Assembly (NCBI RefSeq): GCF_902463975.1
Contig: NZ_CABQHJ010000009.1
Location: forward strand, 1-64,000
Direction: 5' to 3'
Origin: Phascolarctobacterium_A sp902463975
Lineage (GTDB): Bacteria > Bacillota > Negativicutes > Acidaminococcales > Acidaminococcaceae
Length of the DNA: 64,000 nt
Shown here: positions 25,959 through 32,821 of the stretch, piece after piece
Numbering within the stretch: the stretch's first letter is position 1
Layout: the number at the start of each line of letters is the position of its first letter
Translations under genes and position numbers: made by a program
The notes under the pieces: model-generated
What the model was told of the DNA's origin: nothing
What the model saw: the letters and a program-made list of their open reading frames with translations, nothing else
The model's database searches: none

Positions 25959-26165
25959 ATGACTGAAGAAATAAAAACTAAAGGAACCTGGGGCGGTGCT
26001 CGTGCCGGAAGTGGACGTAAGAAGCTTGAAGGTGATGCTATAACCAAGCAGGTACAATTCCGCCTTACTGAAGAGCAAGCTGTGACAGTAAAGAAGATTG
26101 TCAAGCTGCGTAAGGCTGGCGAGATTACTTTGGAAGATTTAGAGAAGATAACTGCTGCAAAATAG
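25959..26165 (+). CDS. Small putative DNA-binding protein
   Basis: 68 residues. A GGARAGSGRKK segment (glycine/arginine-rich, common at the start of small phage and plasmid DNA-binding proteins) is followed by QVQFRLTEEQAVTVKKIVKLRK, which could be a ribbon-helix-helix. Function unknown. Followed by a strong terminator. Confidence 0.6.
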   Translation: MTEEIKTKGTWGGARAGSGRKKLEGDAITKQVQFRLTEEQAVTVKKIVKLRKAGEITLEDLEKITAAK

Positions 26166-26175
26166 CAATGAGCAT

Positions 26176-26207
26176 AAAAAAGCGTGGACATAGGTCCACG
26201 CTTTTTG
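26176..26207. terminator. Intrinsic terminator, A/T-run on both sides
   Basis: AAAAAGCGTGGAC, ATAG loop, GTCCACGCTTTTT; closes the era-recO region and works in either direction. Confidence 0.9.
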
Positions 26208-26361
26208 TTTTGGGGAAGAGTGTGTATTTTTGTAGGCGTTTCAAAATTAACAGCCGATATACTGCAGCGAAAAATCTTCTGCTGCTGAGTTAATTATATT
26301 GCTATTATTTAATAACGCGAGATAAGATTTGTTAAGTATCAAGAAAAGATATTCAAGTAAA

Positions 26362-26390
26362 TTGTAAAAATTAGAGCGATATGTTAAAAT
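26362..26390 (+). promoter_or_regulatory. Promoter for three small genes
   Basis: TTGTAA, 17 bases, TAAAAT with a TGn extension. The stretch 26208-26361 shows no gene and no other structure I can name. Confidence 0.55.
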
Positions 26391-26465
26391 AAAAGGGAAG
26401 CAGAAGGTTTAGGATAATCTTCGAGTAAAGTGATAGAAACCATGAATGCGAGCGGAGGGAAGAGC

Positions 26466-26705
26466 ATGCTTACTCTTGAGCTGTTAGAGCTGACAGAAGA
26501 ATATGTGCAGTATAAATTTTATCCTGAAGGAAAAAAGGATAATTTTGGGATTGTGCAGGTTAACCGAAAAAATTTTAAGGATCGCTTTATTGTAAAAGAA
26601 GCGCTTGACGTATCTGATATGTATCGAGTAATGGCTATGGTCAGAGTAGGCATGCTTGTGCAGGATGGAGAATTTCCAGAAACAAGTGCGTGTGCATGGT
26701 ATTAA
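26466..26705 (+). CDS. Hypothetical protein
   Basis: 79 residues, ATG with GGAGGGAAG ahead (an in-frame GTG twelve codons upstream is less likely). No family recognised; a mixed alpha/beta sequence ending in ACAWY with no membrane segment. First of three small AT-rich genes between recO and the tRNA. Confidence 0.5.
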   Translation: MLTLELLELTEEYVQYKFYPEGKKDNFGIVQVNRKNFKDRFIVKEALDVSDMYRVMAMVRVGMLVQDGEFPETSACAWY

Positions 26706-26726
26706 GATTTTAAAGGAGAATGTACA

Positions 26727-26867
26727 ATGAAGATAAAAGTAACGGATGTTTTAGCAATTATATGTTTTTCGTGGGCGCTGTATTATATAAACTTTGACAA
26801 AGAAGCTGTCAAAGCATTCATCACAGGCGGTGTGATAGTATGCTGGGTAATGAAAAGAGTAATGTAA
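26727..26867 (+). CDS. Small membrane protein
   Basis: 46 residues, ATG after AAAGGAG. One or two hydrophobic segments (VLAIICFSWALYYI and FITGGVIVCWVM). Unknown function; similar in size and context to the next gene. Confidence 0.5.
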   Translation: MKIKVTDVLAIICFSWALYYINFDKEAVKAFITGGVIVCWVMKRVM

Positions 26868-26918
26868 AGGGGATTCACTCAAATATATATGATTATATAA
26901 CAGATAGGAGATTACTTA

Positions 26919-27110
26919 ATGAAAAAGCATGTGATTTTATTTTTGGTATTTGAATTTTTGGCGATAGGACTGATGATCAGATCTATTTTAAACGTAGTAA
27001 CAGACGAAAAAAGCGCTGTAACCTTTGCTGTTGGCTGTGTGTTTGCCTGGTTTGTAAAGACGAACTGGGAAATTTTTAAGAAGGTAAAGCAGATATATAA
27101 GCAGGCTTAA
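26919..27110 (+). CDS. Small membrane protein
   Basis: 63 residues with two membrane spans (VILFLVFEFLAIGLMIRSI and AVTFAVGCVFAWFV) and a basic tail. ATG with AGGAG eleven bases ahead. No family recognised. Confidence 0.5.
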   Translation: MKKHVILFLVFEFLAIGLMIRSILNVVTDEKSAVTFAVGCVFAWFVKTNWEIFKKVKQIYKQA

Positions 27111-27191
27111 ACGGAAACTGCAGCAAATATGTTTGAGCTGTTCTAAAATGCTGTGCTCAACTTGAAAACGCTATTTTTACACACAAAAATA

Positions 27192-27221
27192 CCCCGCAAC
27201 CTGCATGGTTGCGGGGTTTCT
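27192..27221 (-). terminator. Terminator downstream of the tRNA-Arg gene
   Basis: CCCCGCAACC/GGTTGCGGGG with TATTTTTG on the minus strand (and TTTC on the plus side). It is the natural terminator of the tRNA gene whose 3' end lies just to its right, and can also stop the plus-strand small genes. Confidence 0.85.
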
Positions 27222-27225
27222 CTCA

Positions 27226-27274
27226 TGGTGATCCAGGAGGGATTCGAACCCCCGACCCACGGCTTAGAAGGCCT
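27226..27274 (-). other. tRNA-Arg(UCU) 3' fragment = left attachment site of prophage
   Basis: On the minus strand the sequence runs from the anticodon loop CTTCTAA (anticodon TCT) through variable loop, T-arm GGGGGTTCGAATCCCTC, acceptor strand CTGGATC, A73 and CCA. The expected D-arm and 5' acceptor strand are missing: upstream bases fail to pair beyond the inner three anticodon-stem positions. This is the orphaned 3' half left by integration; the rebuilt whole tRNA should lie at the far end of the prophage, outside the window. Confidence 0.8.
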
Positions 27275-27333
27275 AACATCAATAGCCTTAAAAAGCCTTA
27301 TTTCATGGGGTTTTTAGGATTCAAAAACCCTTT

Positions 27334-27357
27334 TGGGGCCAACGCTGGGGCCAACGC
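27334..27357. repeat. Tandem 12-base repeat next to integrase
   Basis: TGGGGCCAACGC occurs twice head to tail between the attachment site and the integrase stop. Possible integrase arm-binding sites, or a relic of a longer integrase C-terminus. Confidence 0.5.
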
Positions 27358-27359
27358 GG

Positions 27360-28460
27360 TCAGAGTGCGTATGCCTTGCTGATGATATCCGGAATGCCTT
27401 CGTCATAATTAGGTACGGCGTGGCTGTAAAGATTGAGCGTGTGGCTGATTTTACTGTGTCCCAAGCGCTTGGCAACTTCGGCGATGGATACACCATTGGC
27501 AAGCAGCTGCGTGGCCATAGTGTGGCGCAGAACGTGGAAGTTCTTGTATTCGACGCCTGCTTCCTGCAGCAGTGCCTTCCAGATGCGTTCCATATTCCTC
27601 GGTGCTATCGGCGTGCCGTTGCGGGTGTGGAAAACGTACCTGTTAAACGAAAGCACCGGACCGGAAGAGGCGCTGGCGAGCTTGAGGGCTTTACTGACCT
27701 CGGGCGCAATAGTTATCTTGCGTACACCGGCAGCAGTCTTGGGCGGCATATCTGTGAGCTTTCCGCGCACTGCCTGCAGGCTGTTGTCGATGTAGATATA
27801 ATTTGGCTTTACGTTTGGCGCCTTAAGGCCTAATAGTTCTCCGAGGCGCGCGCCGGTAGTTGCTGCCAGAAGGAAGAAGGGATAGTATTTGCTGTAATAA
27901 CGGCTGGTCTTGGCCGTCTGCAGAATCTTACCGATTTCTTCCGTAGTGAATACCTGGACTTCAACCTTGGGAACCGGCGGAGCTTCTACCGCCTGCATGA
28001 AGTTTTTTGAGAGAAGGTCAATGGCGCAGGCTTTGGTGATGGCAGCCTTCAGGAGCTTATGCACTTTATTCTTGCTGCTGGCGCTCATCGGCGGCAGCTC
28101 ATTGTAGAATTGCTGCACTGTATGGGCAGTCAGCTTCTGCAGCTCCATTTCTGCAATGGGTGCAATATGTTTTGCGGTCTGTATGTAGCGAACCAGTGTT
28201 TTGGGGCGCACCTTGGGTGCTTTGTAGGTAATAAGGTATTCGGAGAGCCATTCGCCTAAGCGCAGGCTGTTGGGCGCTACATAGACGTTCTTGCAGATAT
28301 CTGCCTGGATAACAGCAATCCATTCCATTGCTTCCTTTTTCGTGGGGAAGCGTTTAGAGATGCGCTTTCCGTCCGGGGCGATTAGTCTTGCCCGGTACAT
28401 TTTGCGGTCGCTTTCGTAGCTGATGGTTCCTTCGCCGTTAGATTTTTTTGTTTTAGCCAT
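27360..28460 (-). CDS. int: Tyrosine-type site-specific integrase
   Basis: 366 residues. An N-terminal arm-binding AP2-like segment (YRARLIAPDGKRISKRFPTK), a SAM-like core-binding domain (LGEWLSEYLITYKAPKVRPKTL) and a catalytic domain with R in TGARLGELLGL, HVLRHTMATQLL, and LGHSKISHTLNLYSH with the nucleophilic tyrosine. Inserts and excises the phage at the adjacent tRNA-Arg site. ATG after AAAGGAG. Confidence 0.96.
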   Translation of the reverse strand: MAKTKKSNGEGTISYESDRKMYRARLIAPDGKRISKRFPTKKEAMEWIAVIQADICKNVYVAPNSLRLGEWLSEYLITYKAPKVRPKTLVRYIQTAKHIAPIAEMELQKLTAHTVQQFYNELPPMSASSKNKVHKLLKAAITKACAIDLLSKNFMQAVEAPPVPKVEVQVFTTEEIGKILQTAKTSRYYSKYYPFFLLAATTGARLGELLGLKAPNVKPNYIYIDNSLQAVRGKLTDMPPKTAAGVRKITIAPEVSKALKLASASSGPVLSFNRYVFHTRNGTPIAPRNMERIWKALLQEAGVEYKNFHVLRHTMATQLLANGVSIAEVAKRLGHSKISHTLNLYSHAVPNYDEGIPDIISKAYAL

Positions 28461-28575
28461 AAAAAATCAGCTCCTTTCATTTTTCGAGCAGAGCTGATAT
28501 AATAAAAAAGTAATCAGCTCTTGGTGGTTCGGGGGTTGATGACATTGAGCGTGTTGGTAGCACGTTCTTGCAGGT

Positions 28576-28607
28576 CCCTCGGTGCTGGTAACACCGGGGG
28601 ATTTTTT
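28576..28607 (+). terminator. Plus-strand terminator-like hairpin, possible end of a small RNA
   Basis: CCCTCGGTG, 7-base loop, CACCGGGGG, then ATTTTTTATT. A TATAAT at 28498-28503 with a poor -35 (TTTCAT at 17 bases) and a smaller hairpin (CGTG/CACG, about 28549-28563) precede it, so a plus-strand RNA of about 100 nt divergent from the integrase is possible. There is no reading frame for it to serve. Confidence 0.4.
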
Positions 28608-28627
28608 ATTTGCCGGCAATTTGCTTG
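28602..28627 (-). repeat. 26-base direct repeat, copy 1 (repressor-tail relic)
   Basis: Identical to 29762-29787. On the minus strand it follows an ATACCGCCAG segment just after the RhuM stop; that segment matches the KYRQ codons of the repressor gene near its 3' end, so this is a strongly decayed repressor-tail relic behind the RhuM gene. Confidence 0.7.
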
Positions 28628-28645
28628 CCTTCCGCTGGCGGTATT

Positions 28646-29626
28646 TTACTTCTTGATGTTTTTAGTTTCCTGCTCCAGTTCTAACAGGTCAAGCTCATCG
28701 GCTTGTGCTGCATCGAATGCCTTGCGACGTGCGTCAAATTCTTCGTAAATTTTACGGGCGTGTATTTGGGCTTGTTCCATGGTGACTTTTCCGTGGGATT
28801 GCAGCAAGGGGACGCCATGATCTAAAAGCAGCTTATCTACACTGGCACGCCAGAAGTCAAGCGTCAAGTCCTTACGCATTTTTACATGCAATTCAGCACT
28901 TTCAAGGAAGATAGTTACTAAACGGTTAAGAACATCTATTTCGTCAGATGTGAGGTAGTTTTTTGCAACGATAACATCAGCTTTGCGTACTATCGAACCG
29001 CTCCATGAGGTCAAGGCCATATTCGGAGAATCTGCGTTTGCACGTGTAGCTATAATTTCAGCAGCAGTTTTTCTTGTGACGCCAAAAAGCAGCTTGTTTT
29101 GCGTGTCTGCAAAGAATAAGCTCGTTGCTCTTTCGGTAACCTTGTAGTCGCTGGAGAGAGCGAATAAGTCACGCAGCTTCTGATAAAAACGTTTTTCGCT
29201 GGCGCGAATATCGCGAATCTGTTCCAGTAATTCGTCGAAATAATCCGGACGGCCATCCGGGTTTTTGAGGCGGTCCTTGTCAAGGATAAAGCCTTTCAGC
29301 AGATATTCTTTTAAGGTATTGTTTGCCCATTGACGGAACTGTGTGCCGCGCGGTGAACGGACACGGAAACCGACAGCAAGGATAACGTCAAGACTATAAA
29401 AAGCTACGGGCTTATCAGAATTTGCAATGTGAAGAAAGTTCACATTGCTTTTTTCAACTAGTTCACCTTCATCAAAAATATTTTTTATATGCTTGCTGAT
29501 ACCACTGCGCTCTTTGTTGAATAACTCAGCTATTTGTGCCTGCGTCAACCATACAGTGCCGTTATCGGCATAAAGTTTAATTTCGGCTTTACCGTCTGCA
29601 GTGTTGTAAATAATAATGTCTGCCAT
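28646..29626 (-). CDS. RhuM family protein (virulence/defence-associated)
   Basis: 326 residues. Full-length RhuM family pattern: YADNGTVWLTQAQIAELFN with a winged-helix-like N-terminus, HIKNIFDEGEL, FYSLDVILAVGFRVRSPRGT, then a Fic-like alpha-helical half (KLLFGVTRKTAAEIIATRAN, DEIDVLNRLVTIFLESAE). The family is named after a Salmonella island gene and is frequent in defence islands and restriction loci; its activity is unproven. It is the accessory gene closest to the integrase and is followed by a repressor-tail relic. ATG with GTGAGGAATG ahead. Confidence 0.88.
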   Translation of the reverse strand: MADIIIYNTADGKAEIKLYADNGTVWLTQAQIAELFNKERSGISKHIKNIFDEGELVEKSNVNFLHIANSDKPVAFYSLDVILAVGFRVRSPRGTQFRQWANNTLKEYLLKGFILDKDRLKNPDGRPDYFDELLEQIRDIRASEKRFYQKLRDLFALSSDYKVTERATSLFFADTQNKLLFGVTRKTAAEIIATRANADSPNMALTSWSGSIVRKADVIVAKNYLTSDEIDVLNRLVTIFLESAELHVKMRKDLTLDFWRASVDKLLLDHGVPLLQSHGKVTMEQAQIHARKIYEEFDARRKAFDAAQADELDLLELEQETKNIKK

Positions 29627-29652
29627 GTTTCATTCCTCACTTTCAAAATCTA

Positions 29653-29790
29653 TTATCCTAAACTCTCCACATCTTCTTCCGCCTTGCGCTGGAGCTTGGC
29701 CAGCTTAACATCAATAATATCGTCAATTTCTTCCTTGCCGTCAGCATCCAACTGGCAGTCTTTTTTTATTTGCCGGCAATTTGCTTGTCA
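29653..29790 (-). pseudogene. Duplicated 3' end of phage repressor gene, copy A
   Basis: On the minus strand 29758-29653 translates as QLDADGKEEIDDIIDVKLAK... ending ESLG and stop, clearly homologous to the last 33 codons of the intact repressor (QLDADGRERVDYVLDME...EESLG). 29653-29758 matches 31049-31154 with only three A/G differences. The preceding part (to 29790) contains the 26-base repeat also found at 28602. No start codon or helix-turn-helix is attached, so it is not a gene. Confidence 0.85.
29762..29787 (-). repeat. 26-base direct repeat, copy 2
   Basis: Identical to 28602-28627. Lies between the Abi_2 stop and the repressor-tail relic. Confidence 0.8.
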
Positions 29791-29821
29791 TTTGCTGGCG
29801 GTCTATATTATCCTTAAACCT

Positions 29822-30811
29822 CTATTCTTTTGTAGAGCATTTTGGTGGAAAATTTGTTAGGAGAAGCCAATTGCAATTTAATCCCATAATATTTTCAACA
29901 ACTGCTATATCAATGCTGGTAAGTCGATGCTGTAATTTGTTGTGCAGCGCGTAGTTGATTTTATTCAACAAGTTATTGTAACGACTAGGAGACAAGAAAT
30001 AACGCAAGGAGATAAGCAGGGCTAAAACATCCTGTGTACCATAGGGACGGTGACCGGATTTGTTTTTGGGAATACCAAGCATATCATGTTCTTTTAAGCT
30101 GGGAATTGGTCTTGGCAAAGGAACATCTTTGGCGTGGCAGTAGATTCTTTCGCCATGAGCGCATTTGTTACGTAGATTGGCTATGAAATCTATTACTCCT
30201 TTGAATTCTTTAGGAGTAAGGGAGAAGGCTGCTGCTATTTCTGTTTTTTCTTCATTCTTCATGCATGAATAAAAAGAGTTTAGCTTACCGAATGTCATTA
30301 CCTTAGACAATACCCATAACGGCACATAACCATATTTATCCATATAGTGTTTTACCGAGCCATGACGATTTTTTTGTGAATCAATCAGTTTAAGTATATC
30401 GAAAATCATGCTATTGGTACGCTTGAAATTTTCGAAGCTCGTGGAGTTGAAACTTTCAGGACGCAAATATGATGTATGGTCATGACCGTGATACTTGGAG
30501 AAAACAGCAACAATGCGACTTTTGACGATGTGCTCAACTCGTAAAAGCTCAATCAGCAGTTTCTCTCTAATGGTTCTATCAAAGGTGTACAGAGCTAGCA
30601 ATTCGTTAAAGGTTGTGCCATCTCTATAATAATCTTCCGGCACGGTGCTGGTGATAAAGATTTTATTGTATCCATTAACAACGTAATAATAATTTTCATA
30701 GTCAAGTATTTTGGCAGCCCAAGGCTTATTGTAAATAGTCATGTTTCGTGAAATTAAAAGATTAACCAGTTCTTCGTTCGGCTTATAATTCTTTTGCATT
30801 GCAATGGTCAT
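29822..30811 (-). CDS. Abi_2 family (AbiD/AbiF-like) HEPN protein A
   Basis: 329 residues. Abi_2 hallmarks in order: YENYYYVVNGYNK, FNELLALYTFDRTIREKLL, LRVEHIVKSRI, YGYVPLWVLSKVMTFGKL, and LRNKCAHGERIY, whose R-N-K-C-A-H is the RX4H ribonuclease motif of HEPN proteins. Members block phage infection by growth arrest, probably through RNA cleavage; AbiF-type members are held in check by a small RNA. A second structured RNA region and a promoter lie directly upstream (30830-30947). ATG with TAGGAG ahead. Very AT-rich compared with the structural genes. Confidence 0.88.
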   Translation of the reverse strand: MTIAMQKNYKPNEELVNLLISRNMTIYNKPWAAKILDYENYYYVVNGYNKIFITSTVPEDYYRDGTTFNELLALYTFDRTIREKLLIELLRVEHIVKSRIVAVFSKYHGHDHTSYLRPESFNSTSFENFKRTNSMIFDILKLIDSQKNRHGSVKHYMDKYGYVPLWVLSKVMTFGKLNSFYSCMKNEEKTEIAAAFSLTPKEFKGVIDFIANLRNKCAHGERIYCHAKDVPLPRPIPSLKEHDMLGIPKNKSGHRPYGTQDVLALLISLRYFLSPSRYNNLLNKINYALHNKLQHRLTSIDIAVVENIMGLNCNWLLLTNFPPKCSTKE

Positions 30812-30829
30812 TAAATCACTCCTAAAATG

Positions 30830-30915
30830 ACGAATAGCCCCTGCTTCTACTATGAGAAACAGGGGCTATCGTTTGTCTGGGGGTATGACGAATCAATTCC
30901 CAGATCGCTCTGTAG
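30830..30915 (-). ncRNA. Candidate antitoxin RNA A (structured leader of Abi_2 gene A)
   Basis: Read on the minus strand from about 30912: GACTAC, then hairpin 1 (TCTGGG/CCCAGA, 30899-30904 with 30876-30881), then hairpin 2 with 10-base-pair arms ATAGCCCCTG/CAGGGGCTAT (30860-30869 with 30834-30843). The hairpin 2 loop contains TCATAGTAG, exactly complementary to CTACTATGA (30916-30924), which overlaps the promoter -10. The RNA may end after hairpin 2 or continue into the abi mRNA; the T-run is weak. No reading frame inside. The same plan recurs ahead of the second Abi_2 gene. Confidence 0.6.
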
Positions 30916-30917
30916 TC

Positions 30918-30947
30918 ATAGTAGCATATATATAGGGTTTTTGTCAA
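30918..30947 (-). promoter_or_regulatory. Promoter of Abi_2 unit A
   Basis: Minus strand TTGACA (30942-30947), 18-base spacer, TACTAT (30918-30923). Confidence 0.7.
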
Positions 30948-31048
30948 TGAAAATATATGAGGAAATTTGCTTTTTCGGCCGTCTTGTGGTATTATATATC
31001 AGTTTACCGTCTAAAGGCTACAATATATTGTTTCACTACTTCCCTAAA

Positions 31049-31157
31049 TTATCCTAAACTCTCCACGTCTTCTTCCGCCTTGCGCTGGAGCTTGGCCAGC
31101 TTAACATCAATAATATCGTCAATTTCTTCCTTGCCGTCAGCATCCAGCTGGCGGTAT
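31049..31157 (-). pseudogene. Duplicated 3' end of phage repressor gene, copy B
   Basis: Minus strand translates as KYRQLDADGKEEIDDIIDV... to ESLG and stop, the same C-terminal segment as copy A and the intact repressor; its 5' boundary keeps the AAAATACCGCCAG of the repressor gene and its 3' side shares TAATTTAGG with the bases after the intact repressor stop. Lies between the two Abi_2 units. Confidence 0.88.
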
Positions 31158-31187
31158 TTTAAAATATAGGAAACAGTGATGTTAGTG

Positions 31188-32279
31188 TCATTGAGACTGT
31201 ATTATATTGCATAGGTCCATAAATCCTTTTTTCTTTTGCTCTGATAAGATAGCACTTTTAATACAGGCACGAGTAAGACCAATCAGTTTATTAGAAAAAT
31301 CAGCTCCTAAGCCAGTTATTTCTAAATAATGATTTACTATATATTTCGTCAAAGGCTGAAGCTCTTCTACTCCTATGGGTGGCGCTGTCAGCAGTTTTTG
31401 CAAACACTTAAGCAACGAAACTTGTTCTTTAGTATCATTTAGTAAAATAAAAATAGCAATTAAGCAACCATAAGTGTCATCAAAGCTGGTAATGCCAGTA
31501 GTAGCAGATTCTTCTTTAATTAAATTTAAAGTGGTTTTATAAGGAAGTTTTGAATTTTTCTGGCTATAGGTAACAAATTTGAGATTATGAGCTATTACAT
31601 TGCGGAATTTTCTTATTAATGTTAGAGCAGATGTTACGAATGCTATTTTATCTTTTATGGGTACATCGACACTGATCAATGCATTTGTTACTTCTTCTTT
31701 TACTTCTGGCTTTAGCAGCAGATAAAGAGTAATTGCTTTATCAAACGATACGTTTTTCATCAATATCCATGCTGGTATATGATGATGTGTATCGTAATAA
31801 TGTTTACACGGTTGTTTGGTACAGGCAATTAGGTTATTTTGCTTATCTGTTTTGCCAATCTCTCGAAAAATGTTAGTTTTTAAAATGTTAAAGAAGATTT
31901 TTCCTTTATATCCTGGTTTATAGTTAGCTTTATCAAGATAGTCATACATAGAAACTCCGTAATGAGCAGAAATTGAGTAGGCCAGCTTTGCTTTAAATGA
32001 ATTTTCTATAAGCAAAATATTCTTGAATAAGATATTTTGAAATTCCTTGTCAAACAGATGAAAAAAGTAAAGATACAAAAGACTGATACCTTCTTTAAAT
32101 TTTCCGTTTTGCATCATGCACTCTTGATAACCATTGATGATGTCATAGTAGGAAAAAGTTGACAGAATATATTTGGCAAGTTCCTCATCAACAATATCAA
32201 GCCCATAATTATCACGTAAATGCGCAATTTGCTCATCATACGTTTTAAACGGTTTGTCAAATATAATTGGTATACCCAT
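31188..32279 (-). CDS. Abi_2 family (AbiD/AbiF-like) HEPN protein B
   Basis: 363 residues. Diverged from protein A but with the same landmarks: FSYYDIINGY, YLYFFHLFDKEFQNILF, LLIENSFKAKLAYSI, HIPAWILMKNVSFDKA and RKFRNVIAHNLKF, where R-N-V-I-A-H is the RX4H motif. It has a longer C-terminal extension (about 100 residues after the motif) than protein A. Directly preceded by its own promoter and structured RNA (32303-32409). Probably a growth-arresting ribonuclease; inference from family. The ribosome site is poor (AGAAAGAAG), which would suit low toxin output. Confidence 0.85.
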   Translation of the reverse strand: MGIPIIFDKPFKTYDEQIAHLRDNYGLDIVDEELAKYILSTFSYYDIINGYQECMMQNGKFKEGISLLYLYFFHLFDKEFQNILFKNILLIENSFKAKLAYSISAHYGVSMYDYLDKANYKPGYKGKIFFNILKTNIFREIGKTDKQNNLIACTKQPCKHYYDTHHHIPAWILMKNVSFDKAITLYLLLKPEVKEEVTNALISVDVPIKDKIAFVTSALTLIRKFRNVIAHNLKFVTYSQKNSKLPYKTTLNLIKEESATTGITSFDDTYGCLIAIFILLNDTKEQVSLLKCLQKLLTAPPIGVEELQPLTKYIVNHYLEITGLGADFSNKLIGLTRACIKSAILSEQKKKGFMDLCNIIQSQ

Positions 32280-32302
32280 CTAAACACTTCTTTCTGCACA
32301 AA

Positions 32303-32376
32303 CTAAAGAAGGCCATCGCCTTACAATAAGACGATGGCCTTCAACCGGTCGCAAGCGATACCGGTGTATCTAGTAG
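32303..32376 (-). ncRNA. Candidate antitoxin RNA B (structured leader of Abi_2 gene B)
   Basis: Minus strand from about 32374: GACTAC, then hairpin 1 (ACCGGT/ACCGGT, 32360-32365 with 32344-32349), then hairpin 2 with 11-base-pair arms GAAGGCCATCG/CGATGGCCTTC (32332-32342 with 32308-32318) and a TTTAGTTT tail. The hairpin 2 loop holds the complement of the promoter -10 region: 32321-32332 and 32376-32387 are perfect 12-base complements. Same architecture as RNA A with almost no sequence identity outside GACTAC. Confidence 0.62.
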
Positions 32377-32380
32377 TCTT

Positions 32381-32409
32381 ATTGTAACCTATTAGTAAAT
32401 TTTTGTCAA
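32381..32409 (-). promoter_or_regulatory. Promoter of Abi_2 unit B
   Basis: Minus strand TTGACA (32404-32409), 17-base spacer, TACAAT (32381-32386), starting only 9 bases after the repressor stop codon. Confidence 0.75.
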
Positions 32410-32417
32410 TTCCTAAA

Positions 32418-32792
32418 TTATCCTAAACTCTCTTCTTCTTTTTCAGCACGCTCATTAGCAAGCTTGTATTCCATATCTAAAACATAATCAACACGCTCCC
32501 TGCCGTCAGCATCCAGCTGGCGGTATTTTTTTATGTGTGTTTCTTCCTGCTGGGTGAGGGAGAGAGAGGGGGAAGGTGTTCGCTTAGACATTAAACCGCC
32601 GTCTTCTATAATATCGCTTTTCCGGATAGAAAAATAATCGGCTAATTTTTGAATTGCACCCATCCTAGGTTCTTTCAAGCCTTGTTCCCATGTCGAAACA
32701 GCTTTATCGCTAACGCCTGCGATTTGGCCTAATTCTTTTTGCGATAATCCGTATCTTTCACGTAAGATTTTTATATTTTCACTGATTCCCAT
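32418..32792 (-). CDS. Phage repressor, XRE helix-turn-helix
   Basis: 124 residues. N-terminal XRE domain (IKILRERYGLSQKELGQIAGVSDKAVSTWEQG) and a short helical C-terminus (KKYRQLDADGRERVDYVLDMEYKLANERAEKEEESLG) of a type common in Firmicutes temperate phages. No S24 peptidase domain, so induction is not by self-cleavage; the ImmA/IrrE peptidase at 56961 or the Bro-N protein at 58690 could be the inducer. ATG with GGAGG ahead. Its 3' end is the source of the relics at 29653 and 31049. Confidence 0.9.
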   Translation of the reverse strand: MGISENIKILRERYGLSQKELGQIAGVSDKAVSTWEQGLKEPRMGAIQKLADYFSIRKSDIIEDGGLMSKRTPSPSLSLTQQEETHIKKYRQLDADGRERVDYVLDMEYKLANERAEKEEESLG

Positions 32793-32821
32793 AAGAGAAC
32801 CTCCTTTGCTCTTTTTAGTCT

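Noticed and set aside
27226..27300. A complete tRNA gene at the prophage left end
   Set aside because: The D-arm and 5' acceptor strand cannot be formed; only the anticodon-loop to CCA part matches.
28598..31157. CRISPR-like repeat array
   Set aside because: The repeats are 26 and about 106 bases, kilobases apart, and the longer ones are coding relics of the repressor gene; no spacers of regular size and no cas genes. I see no CRISPR array in the window.
30811..32410. Type III (ToxIN/AbiQ-like) toxin-antitoxin layout
   Set aside because: There is no tandem short repeat array ahead of either Abi_2 gene and the proteins have HEPN RX4H motifs rather than a ToxN fold; the leaders are single structured units.
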